DNA from: an uncultured Dialister sp.
Lineage (GTDB): Bacteria > Bacillota > Negativicutes > Veillonellales > Dialisteraceae
Length of the DNA: 23,962 nt
NCBI RefSeq assembly: GCF_900538805.1
Contig: NZ_UPZP01000030.1
Coordinates: forward strand, 1 to 23,962
Direction: 5' to 3'
Shown: positions 6,049-13,939 of the stretch, one piece after another
Layout of the letters: every line of letters begins with the position of its first letter
How positions within the stretch are numbered: position 1 is the stretch's first letter
The notes under the pieces: model-generated
Seen by the model: only the letters and a program-made list of their open reading frames with translations
Told to the model about the DNA's origin: nothing
The model's database searches: none
Made by a program: the position numbers and the translations under genes

Positions 6049-7320
6049 TTACAATTTCTCCACCAACGGCACCCACACCCATAGAAGGAACACGTAGAAA
6101 GCGCAGCCCGCCAGGAGCCCTACGATGGCGCCGTTGATACGGATGCCTTCCAATTCGCCCCACACTTTGGATTCCACGAATTCATTGAGTTCGTGGTCGG
6201 TGAAGTTTTCCAGCACTTCCGTCATGGCCGGAGCCAGCCAGCCATGTTCGTAGGAGATGATTTCCACTGCCAGGTCCCTTGCAAACCGATCCATGCGCTG
6301 CCGGAAGCTGTCGTCATGGCCGGCAGCAGTGATGGCGTGGTGGAGGGCTTTTTCCAGCTGGGGCACCAGTTTTTCATGGAAAGCGTCCCCTTCGCCCCAT
6401 TCCTTCAGGAAATTGTCCACTGCCTCTTCCACCTTATCTTCCACAGGGAAGGAAGCGAAGAGCTTTCTTCCGAAGTCCTCCAGCGCCTTTTTCGTGGCTT
6501 CGTCTTCCAGGAACCGTCTCACCATGCTGTCCCAGCCGGAAAGGAGGGTCTTTCGGAAGGGGTTGTCCTTTTCCTTCCAGGTCTCTATTTCCTCTCCAAG
6601 GGCGTCCATGGCGGAGTCCGCCAGGCTGTCGTAGTCGATGGCGCCGAAGAATTTTCCAAGACCGTAGACCAGGGAGCCCAGGAAACCCTTTTCTTCTTCA
6701 TCGCCCTTATCTTCCAGAAAGCGGGCCAGGGCCATTCTGTTTTTCTCATCCTTTGTCCTTTTTTCCGCTTCCTCCAGAATCCGGTCCAGCCATTCTTCCC
6801 GATTGATTTCAGAAAGGATTTTCCCTCTGGCGAAGGCGGTGAAGGCGGAGAGCCTCTTTTCTCCTTCCTCCCTGGCCATGAGGGCCGCCTGGTTTCTATG
6901 AGATTTCACGAAAGAAACGAACCAGGCCCCTGCCTTTTCGGAGAGATTTCTTTCCAGCTCTTCCGCCTTTCCGCCTTTCAGGCGGCTGAAGATAAGGCGG
7001 GAGGCGGAGAAGTTTTCCACCTTTTTCAGCAGGTTTTCCCTGGAAAGGAGGGTGCTGTTCACTTCACCCAGCTTTTTGATAATACGGGCCCTGCTTTTGG
7101 GGATGAGCCGTCCCACAGGCAGGTGGAAGGGCCGCCGGAAAAGGGCTTCCACGGCGATGTAGTCCGCCACGCAGCCAATGAAGCAGGACTGGGCCAGGAA
7201 ATAGAGCACCGAGAGCCATGCCTCCCCCTGCCAGGGGCTCCAGTAGCTGAGGCCGAAGGCAAGAAGGAAGAGGATGAAAGATACTCCCATGAGGAGATTC
7301 GCCCGCTGATACCGTTTCAT
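6049..7320 (-). CDS. DUF445 family membrane protein (second of pair)
   Basis: A 423-residue protein of the DUF445 family (PF04286), function unknown. N-terminal hydrophobic segments lie at about 9-27 and 35-55, leading into the family signature ADYIAVEALFRRP...LIPKSRARI (52-80). A long charged, helical middle follows, then a C-terminal membrane segment after IRINGAIVGLLAG (about 395-420). Both termini therefore look membrane-anchored, with a large soluble or coiled domain between. The start overlaps the upstream DUF445 stop as ATGA, so the pair is co-translated. It is diverged from its partner but keeps the same IRxNG C-terminal motif. Confidence 0.88.
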   Translation of the reverse strand: MKRYQRANLLMGVSFILFLLAFGLSYWSPWQGEAWLSVLYFLAQSCFIGCVADYIAVEALFRRPFHLPVGRLIPKSRARIIKKLGEVNSTLLSRENLLKKVENFSASRLIFSRLKGGKAEELERNLSEKAGAWFVSFVKSHRNQAALMAREEGEKRLSAFTAFARGKILSEINREEWLDRILEEAEKRTKDEKNRMALARFLEDKGDEEEKGFLGSLVYGLGKFFGAIDYDSLADSAMDALGEEIETWKEKDNPFRKTLLSGWDSMVRRFLEDEATKKALEDFGRKLFASFPVEDKVEEAVDNFLKEWGEGDAFHEKLVPQLEKALHHAITAAGHDDSFRQRMDRFARDLAVEIISYEHGWLAPAMTEVLENFTDHELNEFVESKVWGELEGIRINGAIVGLLAGCAFYVFLLWVWVPLVEKL

Positions 7321-8534
7321 CCCATCACCCCCGCCGCAAAGAAGGCCAGCCCCAGAAGGGCGCCGAAGAGGGAGCCGTTCATGCGGATAGCCGCCACTTC
7401 CTCCGACGCCGCCTCTTCCGCCAGGTGGGCCATGGCGTCTCCGTCGTACTGGGAGAGCTTCTTTTCCACCACCGACGAAACAGCGTCATGGATTTCCTTC
7501 ACATGGGGCAGGGCCAGGGAAAGAAGCCAGGCGTCGAAGCGGCGCCGCTCCCCACTGTCCGAAAGCATCTCATCCGTTCGGGAAAGGATTTTTTCCGCCA
7601 AAAGCTCTGCCAGCTCTTCATGATGGGCCTGCCATTCACTGAGGAAGAAGTCCTTCCCCTTTTCCTCCAGCAGACTTTCCGCCATGCCTGAAATCTTCCG
7701 GTTCAGCGCCTTCTTCCAGGGGCTGTCTTCCGACAGTTTTTCCAGCAGGCCGTCATACTTTTCGCCCAGCGCCTTCCTCACCTCGCTGTCCCCGTCGGTC
7801 AGTGTGTCTGCCAGGTCGAAAATCTTCTTCCGGATACCCTTGATGAATTCCTCATCCCTGTCCTTCACGGCCTTTCGGAAGAGGCGGTGGAAATTCAAAG
7901 GCCCCTGGGCCTCATAGTGGTCCCATGCGGCGCGGTAAATATTTCCGATTTCCTCCAGCGTAAACTCATCCTGCAGAAAACGGCGCACCTCCTCCGCCAG
8001 GGCCTGGGAGAGAGCCTCTTTTTTCTCATAGTTTTTAAAGGAGATCATCACCGACGCCAGAATAGACGCCCAGTCTATAGCCGGCAGCAGGGCGGAAAGG
8101 CTTTCCCCCGTCATATGCCACAGCCATTCCTCGTGGAGAGAGGAAAAGGCGGCCTCCAGGCCATCGGAAAGAATCCGCCGGAGCTCACTCCGGTGCTCCT
8201 TCAGCCAGCGCTCCACCACCGCCGACGGCACATGGTTCACCAGAAGCTGCTTCAGCCGCCGCTCCGAAAGGATTTCCTCCGTCACCATGTCCTTCGCCAT
8301 GGTCACGATTTTGCCCCGGCTTTTGGAAATCAAATTCGTGCGGAAAGACACGCCCAGGGGCTTCCTGAAAAGAGACGTCACGCCGAACCAATCCGCAAAA
8401 CCGCCCACCGACGCCGCAAAGGAAAGATGAAACAGCGCCCCCGCCGCCAGGCTGCTATCCTGGAAAGGCGCCGACGCCAAGGCTGCGGCCATGGAAATCC
8501 CCAGGATACCGTCAGCCATCGTTTTCTTACGCAT
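7317..8534 (-). CDS. DUF445 family membrane protein (first of pair)
   Basis: A 405-residue DUF445 protein. It has an N-terminal hydrophobic stretch (about 8-45), the signature GGFADWFGVTSLFRKPLG (44-61) followed by TNLISKSRGKI, a long helical charged centre, and a C-terminal IRMNGSLFGALLGLAFF membrane segment. The start at 8534 has AAGGAGG 4 bases upstream. It leads a two-gene operon; a TATGAT box lies upstream, but I see no good -35. Related DUF445 proteins are envelope-associated; no reaction is known. Confidence 0.9.
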   Translation of the reverse strand: MRKKTMADGILGISMAAALASAPFQDSSLAAGALFHLSFAASVGGFADWFGVTSLFRKPLGVSFRTNLISKSRGKIVTMAKDMVTEEILSERRLKQLLVNHVPSAVVERWLKEHRSELRRILSDGLEAAFSSLHEEWLWHMTGESLSALLPAIDWASILASVMISFKNYEKKEALSQALAEEVRRFLQDEFTLEEIGNIYRAAWDHYEAQGPLNFHRLFRKAVKDRDEEFIKGIRKKIFDLADTLTDGDSEVRKALGEKYDGLLEKLSEDSPWKKALNRKISGMAESLLEEKGKDFFLSEWQAHHEELAELLAEKILSRTDEMLSDSGERRRFDAWLLSLALPHVKEIHDAVSSVVEKKLSQYDGDAMAHLAEEAASEEVAAIRMNGSLFGALLGLAFFAAGVMG

Positions 8535-8620
8535 AAATCCTCCTTTCAGGAATTCAAAGTAAACACAGCTGTATCATAAATGAGCCAAGAGAAGAAATCC
8601 CGCGCCCCAATAGCACCAGT

Positions 8621-8818
8621 GCCTCCCCGCCTCCCACTGTCATCCTGAGCAAAGCGAAGGATCTCAGTAAGAATCGTAAGTGACAGGAGTGTCGGTAACT
8701 ACCAGTCGGCGGGGAGAAGGATACCAGGCCCCTGCATGAATCCTGGAAGAATCATCTGCCCCGCATACCGAGATTCTTCGCTTGAGGCTCAGAATGACGG
8801 TGTCAAGGGCCCTCCCCA
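8621..8818 (+). repeat. MITE-like element, copy A (160-bp core 8639-8798)
   Basis: The core starts GTCATCCTGAGC and ends GCTCAGAATGAC. The outer 33 bases at each end are imperfect inverted repeats (CGAAGGATCTCAGTA against TACCGAGATTCTTCG). Copy B at 8933-9092 is also exactly 160 bp and nearly identical. The similarity continues about 18 bp outside on each side. No coding frame. Confidence 0.85.
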
Positions 8819-8858
8819 TTTCCGACGATATTCATGGCTGACTGCCATCCCCACGCTT

Positions 8859-8897
8859 GTCATTTCGACCGGAGGGAAGCGCAGTGGAGAAATCTCA
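8859..8897 (+). repeat. GTCATTTCGACCGGAGGG repeat
   Basis: GTCATTTCGACCGGAGGGAA followed by GTGGAGAAATCTCA resembles another repeat type scattered in many bacterial genomes. It lies between the two 160-bp elements. Confidence 0.5.
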
Positions 8898-8914
8898 CGC
8901 CCCTCAATGGCTTC

Positions 8915-9112
8915 GTCTCCCCGCCTCCCACTGTCATCCTGAGCGAAGCGAAGGATCTCAGTAAGAATCGTAAGTGACAGAAGTGTCGGTAACTACCAGT
9001 CGGCGGGGAGAAGGATACCAGGCCCCTGCATGAATCCCGGAAGAGTCATCTGCCCCGCGTACCGAGATTCTTCGCCCGGGGCTCAGAATGACGGTGTCAA
9101 GGGGCCTCCCCA
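8915..9112 (+). repeat. MITE-like element, copy B (160-bp core 8933-9092)
   Basis: Second near-identical copy with inverted ends GTCATCCTGAGC/GCTCAGAATGAC. The duplicated flank (9093-9112) runs into the 3' end of the cysteine-cluster gene and includes its stop codon. Confidence 0.85.
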
Positions 9113-9432
9113 CGCCTCATGCTTTCCTCGATTTCTTCCATGATGTTCCTGATTCTTTCCGCATTGTCTCTATTTCCGGCAGCAAGGTTCAACGCCAGGC
9201 ACATATGAAGATTTGCCAGCACATAGTCCTTTTCACTCATGACGGCCCGGAATTTTTTCTCATACATGGCCCCTGTGCTGCAGATATCCGGGCGGCAGTG
9301 ATAGATGCGGCATTTCTTCGTTTCCCTGTCATAAAAGCGGCACTGCCCCTTTTCGTCAAGGAATCGCCTGAGTTCTTTCACATACCGGGCCTTTTCACAG
9401 CAGAGGCCACAGGCGACGCAGGGGAAGTCCAT
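9097..9432 (-). CDS. YkgJ-family cysteine-cluster protein
   Basis: A 111-residue cytosolic protein with eight cysteines: C5, C8, C11, C12, then C31, C41, C46 and C51 (CxxCGLCC...CRFY...CRIYHCRPDIC). This is the signature of the YkgJ/UPF0153 zinc- or iron-binding family; its reaction is not known. The remaining half is helical and charged. The ATG at 9432 overlaps the upstream stop as TGATG, so it is the last gene of a three-gene operon. A GTG three bases earlier is possible. The last residues (GEAP) and stop lie in repeat copy B, so the C-terminus may have been altered by insertion. Confidence 0.85.
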   Translation of the reverse strand: MDFPCVACGLCCEKARYVKELRRFLDEKGQCRFYDRETKKCRIYHCRPDICSTGAMYEKKFRAVMSEKDYVLANLHMCLALNLAAGNRDNAERIRNIMEEIEESMRRGEAP

Positions 9433-10439
9433 CACCCTTCGACCTTCGGCAGGAAGGCCTCCACCTTTTCATAGGCCGCAAGGGATTCCTCCGTCACCGC
9501 CCCCTCTTTGGTGAGGATAGGCGTATCAAGCACCGCCTTCACGGCGCCGGCGGTGGCAAGGGCCATGGCAATGGTTTTCCTGTCCTCCTCGCCGTATTCC
9601 CGGTAGTCCGTGCCCCTTTCCTTCACCACTGATTCCATTTTTTCAATGAGCGGCTTGAAAATGGGGTCTATTTCGGAAATCAGATTTCTGAACATGTCCG
9701 CCCGTTTTCCGATGGCCCGGCAGGCATCGCCGGCCAGTTTCATCTGCTCCTCCGCCTCTCTGGCTTTGGCCCGGTTGCCTCTGGCCACGTCCAGATTTTT
9801 GTCGGCCTTGGAATCCATCATGAAACCCATCACTGCAATGGCAGGACCCGCCACCAGGCCGCCCAGCACGGCGGTACCGCCTGCAATGCCAAGGCCTCCG
9901 GCCGCCAGGGTCCCGCCGCCTAAGAGGGCCAATGTGGCATTGGTGGCCGCCGCCCCCGAAAGGCCTGCAATGGCGGCTCCCGTGCCGGCGGTGCCCAGAA
10001 GACCGGCGGCGCTGTAGGCACCAAAGGCCATGAGACCCCCTGCCGCCAGTCCTTCCACGGTGCCCGAAGCCATTTGGGCAGCCAGGCTTCCCAGTTCGCC
10101 CATTTCTTTCAAAGCATCCTCATTTACAGTAAACTCCGACAGCTCGTCCATGCCGGCAGAGCCGGTAAGCTCCACGTGATGAATTTTTCCGAAGGTATCC
10201 ACGAAACGGGTGACGCTGCCGTGAAGGATTTCCACCTTCGCACGGCCCAGATTTTCCAGAGCCTTTCCCGCCTCGTCCCGGGCCGCCAGGAGCTCTTTCT
10301 TTGCATTTTCAAAGGTCTCCTCCGCTCTGCGATTGATTCGCTTCGCCCGGGCATTTTTATCACTGGCGTCCAGCGCCTTCTTCGCCCCCACAAGACCTGC
10401 CGCCACGGCAATACCGCCAAGAATGAATGGAATAGGCAT
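9432..10439 (-). CDS. Gly/Ala-rich membrane-associated coiled-coil protein
   Basis: A 335-residue protein I cannot assign to a named family. A short hydrophobic N-terminus (FILGGIAVAAGLVGA, 5-19) is followed by a charged coiled coil (about 25-75). A long Gly/Ala-rich hydrophobic region with many GxxxG and GGG steps follows (about 120-210, for example LALLGGGTLAAGGLGIAG). A second charged helical region (about 212-335) ends the protein. This is the look of a membrane-inserting, glycine-zipper type protein. The ribosome site AAGGAGG overlaps the stop of the HNH-motif gene 11 bases upstream, and the next gene overlaps its stop. It therefore very probably acts with them. Confidence 0.75.
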   Translation of the reverse strand: MPIPFILGGIAVAAGLVGAKKALDASDKNARAKRINRRAEETFENAKKELLAARDEAGKALENLGRAKVEILHGSVTRFVDTFGKIHHVELTGSAGMDELSEFTVNEDALKEMGELGSLAAQMASGTVEGLAAGGLMAFGAYSAAGLLGTAGTGAAIAGLSGAAATNATLALLGGGTLAAGGLGIAGGTAVLGGLVAGPAIAVMGFMMDSKADKNLDVARGNRAKAREAEEQMKLAGDACRAIGKRADMFRNLISEIDPIFKPLIEKMESVVKERGTDYREYGEEDRKTIAMALATAGAVKAVLDTPILTKEGAVTEESLAAYEKVEAFLPKVEG

Positions 10440-10450
10440 GATAAACCTCC

Positions 10451-11848
10451 TTATAGCTTAATGATGTCATCACTTTTCATTAATTCATCAAACTCATCCA
10501 TGTTCCGGAATGATACCTTACCGCCCAGCTGCTGAATGATTTTGCCGGCCCCATGGATATAGCCGTCGGCGTCCCCCAGCTTCAGGCCTGACACCATATC
10601 CCCCAGAGCCTCATCAAAGACCTTCCGGTTCTCTTTGAAATATTTCTCCGTGATTTCATCCAGCTGCCGCCGGTACTCCTGTATCCGGCGAATGGATTCC
10701 CCGCATTCCCTTTCGATGCGGATGCGCTCCTTTCGGGCCAGTTTTGCCGAAGACAGGGCGCCGCTCAAAGCGGTAAACACCTTCCCTGAAAGCATATACC
10801 CCACCATGCCGCCAATCAGCGAACCGATGACGGGAAGCGGTATCACCACCGCCCCCACATACATGCCGGCCGCTGCAGTGGACGTGGCAATCCCCGTTTC
10901 CCCAAGCTGGGCAATACACTCGGAGGCGGTGATTTTTCCATAGATATAATTTTTAATAATCCCCGCCGTGGACAGCACCGCCGCCACCACCTTCCCCGGC
11001 ACCCCCGCCTGCCCCAGCATGCGGGCCAGGGAATTGGAAGATGCCGAAAGGCTGTGGGAAATGACACTCACTGCGCCGCCGGCGGCATAGGAAAGGGCCG
11101 CCGATGTACCCGTCACCTTCACCAGATCTTTGATGGCTTCGCCGGGTTCCTTCTTCCCCTCAATCACTGCCACCACATTGTCCACCGCCGCCATGGCTCC
11201 CGCAAACACCGCCGCCCCCGCCGCAGCCTCCACACCGGCGCGGTGAAACTCGGCGACCAGATTTCCGACCCCCTTCAAAGCAAGGGACCGGTCCACATGG
11301 CTGCGCGCCTGCCGGCCGTCCTCCATGGCACGCGCCTTCGCCTCTTTGGAAAGGTGGATATCCTTATCCGCTAGATACTTGTCATCGCCGTAGAAATCTT
11401 CATTCGTCCGGTCCCGCTTCGCATTATTCAGCTTCCGGGAAATGGCCTTCAGATTCTCCGGACTGTTCACCGCGTCCTTCATGTCGCCGCTGGTGACCCA
11501 GGCATCATCCTTATGGGCCTCAAAAATCCGGTGCACCGGCTCCACATGGTCCGCCTCCGCCAGATGCTCCGTCCACTTCTTCCCATAGGCCAGCTTCGCC
11601 TCCTGCTTCCGAAGAAACAGCTTCTCCCCCGTATAGGGATCCTTCACCGCCCGCCCCGAAGCAAAGAGATTCTCCTTCGCCAGCCGCTTCGCCATGCCGT
11701 CATCAAAGAGCTTCCGGTTTCCCGTATATTCCAAAGGCTTCCGGTACACCTCAGCCAGCCGCCTCACCGACGTATCCACCGAAGATGCCGCCGCCAAAGC
11801 TCCCAAAGCATTCTCCCTCCGCCGCCGGCGCCTTTCCTCCTCGTCCAT
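10451..11848 (-). CDS. HNH-motif protein with Gly/Ala-rich hydrophobic domain
   Basis: A 465-residue protein. A basic N-terminus leads into a HNH-type nuclease region: DPYTGEKL (70-77), the DHVEP histidine motif (100-104), SPENL (129-133) and NNAKRDR (141-147). A hydrophobic Ala/Gly-rich region follows (about 185-365, including GAVVIPLPVIGSLIGGMVG), and a charged coiled-coil C-terminus completes it (about 370-465). I chose ATG 11848 because GGGGAGG lies 6 bases upstream; an ATG at 11863 would overlap that site. A perfect TATAAT box is at 11911-11906, with a poor -35. It is the first gene of the operon. Nuclease activity, membrane insertion and a defence or toxin role are inferences. Confidence 0.75.
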   Translation of the reverse strand: MDEEERRRRRRENALGALAAASSVDTSVRRLAEVYRKPLEYTGNRKLFDDGMAKRLAKENLFASGRAVKDPYTGEKLFLRKQEAKLAYGKKWTEHLAEADHVEPVHRIFEAHKDDAWVTSGDMKDAVNSPENLKAISRKLNNAKRDRTNEDFYGDDKYLADKDIHLSKEAKARAMEDGRQARSHVDRSLALKGVGNLVAEFHRAGVEAAAGAAVFAGAMAAVDNVVAVIEGKKEPGEAIKDLVKVTGTSAALSYAAGGAVSVISHSLSASSNSLARMLGQAGVPGKVVAAVLSTAGIIKNYIYGKITASECIAQLGETGIATSTAAAGMYVGAVVIPLPVIGSLIGGMVGYMLSGKVFTALSGALSSAKLARKERIRIERECGESIRRIQEYRRQLDEITEKYFKENRKVFDEALGDMVSGLKLGDADGYIHGAGKIIQQLGGKVSFRNMDEFDELMKSDDIIKL

Positions 11849-11940
11849 ACCTGACCTCCCCATGAAATCAAAGACTGTGAGTACTCCGTGTAATGTGTTT
11901 TCTTCATTATAACCTATTTATAAGGAGAAAGGGGGGCGAG

Positions 11941-11967
11941 GGTTCAAAAGGTTCAAAAGGTTCAGAG
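11941..11967 (+). repeat. 9-bp minisatellite, 3 units
   Basis: GGTTCAAAA twice and GGTTCAGAG once, followed by GGTGGTGGTATCGCC-TGAC-GGCGAT. This is the same module order as at 2608 and 5364. Confidence 0.8.
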
Positions 11968-12290
11968 GGTGGTGGTATCGCCTGACGGCGATGAATATAT
12001 ATGCCGCCTGTCGGCGGCAGCGCTGCCTATGACAGGTCGGGCAAACACAAGAAAGGCCCTTTTATGGGCAGACTAAGGACTAACTTTGACCGCTGTGGAG
12101 GTCCTATACAGGACCTCCACAGCGAAAACCATACAACCGGACCTGCGGTCCGTGGAAATGCACCCCATCTGCCTACGACACCTCTCCCAGAGAAAGCCCG
12201 GTTGCAGGGTTCTATAATCACTGGCGGCGAAGCCGCCCATCTCCATTTACCATTTACCATTCACCAGTTCCCATGGTCCCCACCACCAGC
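11968..12290. repeat. Mini-hairpin mosaic
   Basis: Contains ATCGCC/GGCGAT, GCCGCC-TGTC-GGCGGC (12003-12018), the long hairpin at 12091-12124, CGGACC-TGC-GGTCCG, a fragment of the covarying-repeat left flank (GCCTACGACACCTCTCCC), and GGCGGC-GAA-GCCGCC. Its layout parallels 5430-5580 and 5860-5880. No gene seen. Confidence 0.65.
12091..12124. repeat. Perfect 15-bp stem hairpin
   Basis: CGCTGTGGAGGTCCT and AGGACCTCCACAGCG flank the 4-base loop ATAC. It is not followed by a T run on either strand, so it is not a normal terminator. Confidence 0.9.
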
Positions 12291-12364
12291 GGTCAGCGGA
12301 TAGCGGTTAGCCTAATCTCTTCTATCTGGCACCTTTTTAGTACAGATGTCCAAACATTTCCTCA

Positions 12365-12393
12365 TTGTGACGATTTTGATTTCCAAGTATAAT
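12365..12393 (+). promoter_or_regulatory. Promoter of the Rpn nuclease gene
   Basis: TTGTGA (12365-12370), 17-base spacer, perfect TATAAT (12388-12393), about 26 bases before the start codon. Confidence 0.7.
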
Positions 12394-12418
12394 AGGAGTA
12401 GAGAAAGGCGGTGCTCCC

Positions 12419-13234
12419 ATGAACGAACAGACCTTATCAGAGCTGCAGAATCGGCGTCACAAGCGGGCCCTGCAGATTATCAAAAGATGGCGGCTTATGG
12501 ATGATGATTTCATGAAACGGTGTCTGAAAGATAATATACCTGCCGTAGAGTGTATTCTGCGTATCATCATGGAGCAGCCGGACCTTACCGTGTTATCTGT
12601 CCATATAGAGGATACGATTCCAAACCTCTTAGGACGCGGAATCAGGATGGACGTACATGCCATTGATTCTACGGGAACTGAGTACGATATCGAAGTACAG
12701 CGGTCAGATAAAGGCACCGGAACCAGAAGGGCTCGTTTTAACAGCAGTCTGCTGGATTTAAACAGTTTGAAAAAGGGAAGTACTTATGACCGGCTGCCTG
12801 AAAGCTATGTCATTTTTATCACGGAAAATGATATTTTCAAAGAAGGACTGGCCCGTTACCACATCAATCGAATCATCGAAGAATTAAACAGACCTTTTGA
12901 TGATGGTGAGCATATTATCTATGTGAACGGAGACTATCACGGACAGGATGATATAGGAAAATTGATGAACGATTTCCGTTCGTCCAAGGTTGACGATATC
13001 ATTTTAGAACCGTTAAAAGAAACAATAAACCGTTACAAAAACAACCCCAGGGAGGTGGCTGCCATGTGTGCTGATTTGGAAAAATGGAGTATGGAAGAAC
13101 GTTCGGAAGGAGCTGAACTGCTTGCCAAACTTTTGAAACTGCTGAAAGCCGATGGACGCACTGATGATATCGAGCTGGCCTTGGAGGATAAGGAAGCCAG
13201 GGAAAGGCGGTATAAGGAATATCATCTGGAATAA
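12419..13234 (+). CDS. Rpn/PD-(D/E)XK nuclease family protein
   Basis: A 271-residue protein of the Rpn (recombination-promoting nuclease)/PDDEXK_2 family, often labelled 'putative transposase'. Known Rpn members are DNA endonucleases; many are now linked to phage defence. The catalytic core is visible as MDVHAID (aspartate on one strand) followed by EYDIEVQR, matching D...ExQ of the family. The N-terminus (RWRLMDDDFMKRCL...) is also characteristic. The length is near the family norm. The ribosome site is weak (AGGCGG). It has its own promoter and terminator, a monocistronic plus-strand unit among minus-strand genes, consistent with lateral gain. Confidence 0.88.
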   Translation: MNEQTLSELQNRRHKRALQIIKRWRLMDDDFMKRCLKDNIPAVECILRIIMEQPDLTVLSVHIEDTIPNLLGRGIRMDVHAIDSTGTEYDIEVQRSDKGTGTRRARFNSSLLDLNSLKKGSTYDRLPESYVIFITENDIFKEGLARYHINRIIEELNRPFDDGEHIIYVNGDYHGQDDIGKLMNDFRSSKVDDIILEPLKETINRYKNNPREVAAMCADLEKWSMEERSEGAELLAKLLKLLKADGRTDDIELALEDKEARERRYKEYHLE

Positions 13235-13240
13235 AATAAG

Positions 13241-13270
13241 ACCGGACACATACCGCTGTGTCCGGTTTTT
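13241..13270 (+). terminator. Terminator of the Rpn gene
   Basis: ACCGGACACA/TGTGTCCGGT 10-bp stem, 6-base loop, then TTTTT; 7 bases after the stop codon. Confidence 0.92.
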
Positions 13271-13301
13271 GATTTTTGAGCCGTCCTTATATAGAAAGTT
13301 G

Positions 13302-13397
13302 ATGCCGTTAGGCTGCGGAGGATAGGGGCGTAGATTAGACGATAGAAGTTAGATATCAGACGTCAGACTGCGTTACGGGATTGCATTCCCGCCCATC
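13302..13397 (+). repeat. Long dispersed intergenic repeat, copy 2
   Basis: Matches 2768-2874 in order (GGAGGATAGGGGCGT, ATTAGACGATAGAAGT, ATCAGACGTCAGACT) with substitutions. It joins directly to a GTCATTCTGAG element. Confidence 0.75.
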
Positions 13398-13523
13398 GTC
13401 ATTCTGAGCCACAGGCGAAGAATCTCGGTACACGCAGCGTATTCGTTGTTCCTCAGGGCTGCGCCCAGCTCCTTTCTGAGAAAGGAGCCTGACCATTCGT
13501 CATGGATCACCACTCAAAATGAC
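13398..13523 (+). repeat. Diverged MITE-like element
   Basis: Begins GTCATTCTGAGCCACAGG and ends CTCAAAATGAC, giving inverted ends GTCATT(C/T)TGAG. At 126 bp it is shorter than the 160-bp copies. The interior differs and contains a CTCCTTTCTGAGAAAGGAG hairpin. Confidence 0.55.
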
Positions 13524-13554
13524 AGGGGCAGCATAAGCATTATTTTCAGACAAA

Positions 13555-13581
13555 TAAAAAAAGCGCCGAAGTATCGACGCT
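13555..13581 (-). terminator. Terminator of the original tRNA-Ser gene
   Basis: Minus strand AGCGTCGA-TACT-TCGGCGCT (8 bp, one T-G pair) followed by a T run. It is 7 bases downstream of the tRNA CCA end. Confidence 0.85.
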
Positions 13582-13587
13582 CTTTTA

Positions 13588-13646
13588 TGGCGGAGTGAGG
13601 GAGATTCGAACTCCCGCACCGGTAAACCGGTCTAACGATTTAGCAA
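13588..13646 (-). pseudogene. 3' half of tRNA-Ser(GCU): probable element attachment site
   Basis: On the minus strand, from the anticodon loop TTGCTAA (anticodon GCT): the 3' anticodon strand ATCGT, a long variable arm ACCGG-TTTA-CCGGT typical of serine tRNA, T arm GGGAG-TTCGAAT-CTCCC, acceptor strand TCACTCC, G73 and CCA. The matching 5' acceptor (GGAGTGA), D arm and 5' anticodon strand (ACGAT) are absent upstream. The sequence breaks exactly at the anticodon region. Tyrosine-recombinase elements commonly use this 3' half as attB, so this is read as the attachment scar. Confidence 0.8.
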
Positions 13647-13939
13647 GGTGCCCCAATACCACAAACGGGAAAACGACTCTAAAAAATAAGTCCCGCAATA
13701 ATCGGCAATTCCACTGATAACATCGGAAAAATTCACTATTCGTGTTGTTATTATTTTATCATCATAAATCATTTCAATCAATCCTTTTTAAGAAGAGTCA
13801 ATAGTAGTTTTGTAACAAATTGACGAACAGATTTATCAGGCCCACCAGATACAAACTGCCTGTGGGTATCAAGATTATTTATACGTAGGCTGGTATGAGA
13901 AAGAATGCCAAAATATTTCACATCATTCTGGAATGCCAT
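13647..13939. other. Element left edge, no convincing gene
   Basis: AT-rich stretch. A 60-codon minus-strand open frame spans 13778-13960 but begins inside a terminator, has no ribosome site and matches nothing I recognise. Functionally it is probably the att-proximal spacer. Confidence 0.5.

Noticed and set aside
6193..7623. 476-codon plus-strand open frame
   Set aside because: Antisense to both DUF445 genes, with no start signal and shadow-like composition.
13588..13680. Complete tRNA-Ser gene
   Set aside because: The 5' acceptor strand, D arm and 5' anticodon strand cannot be found; only the 3' half folds.
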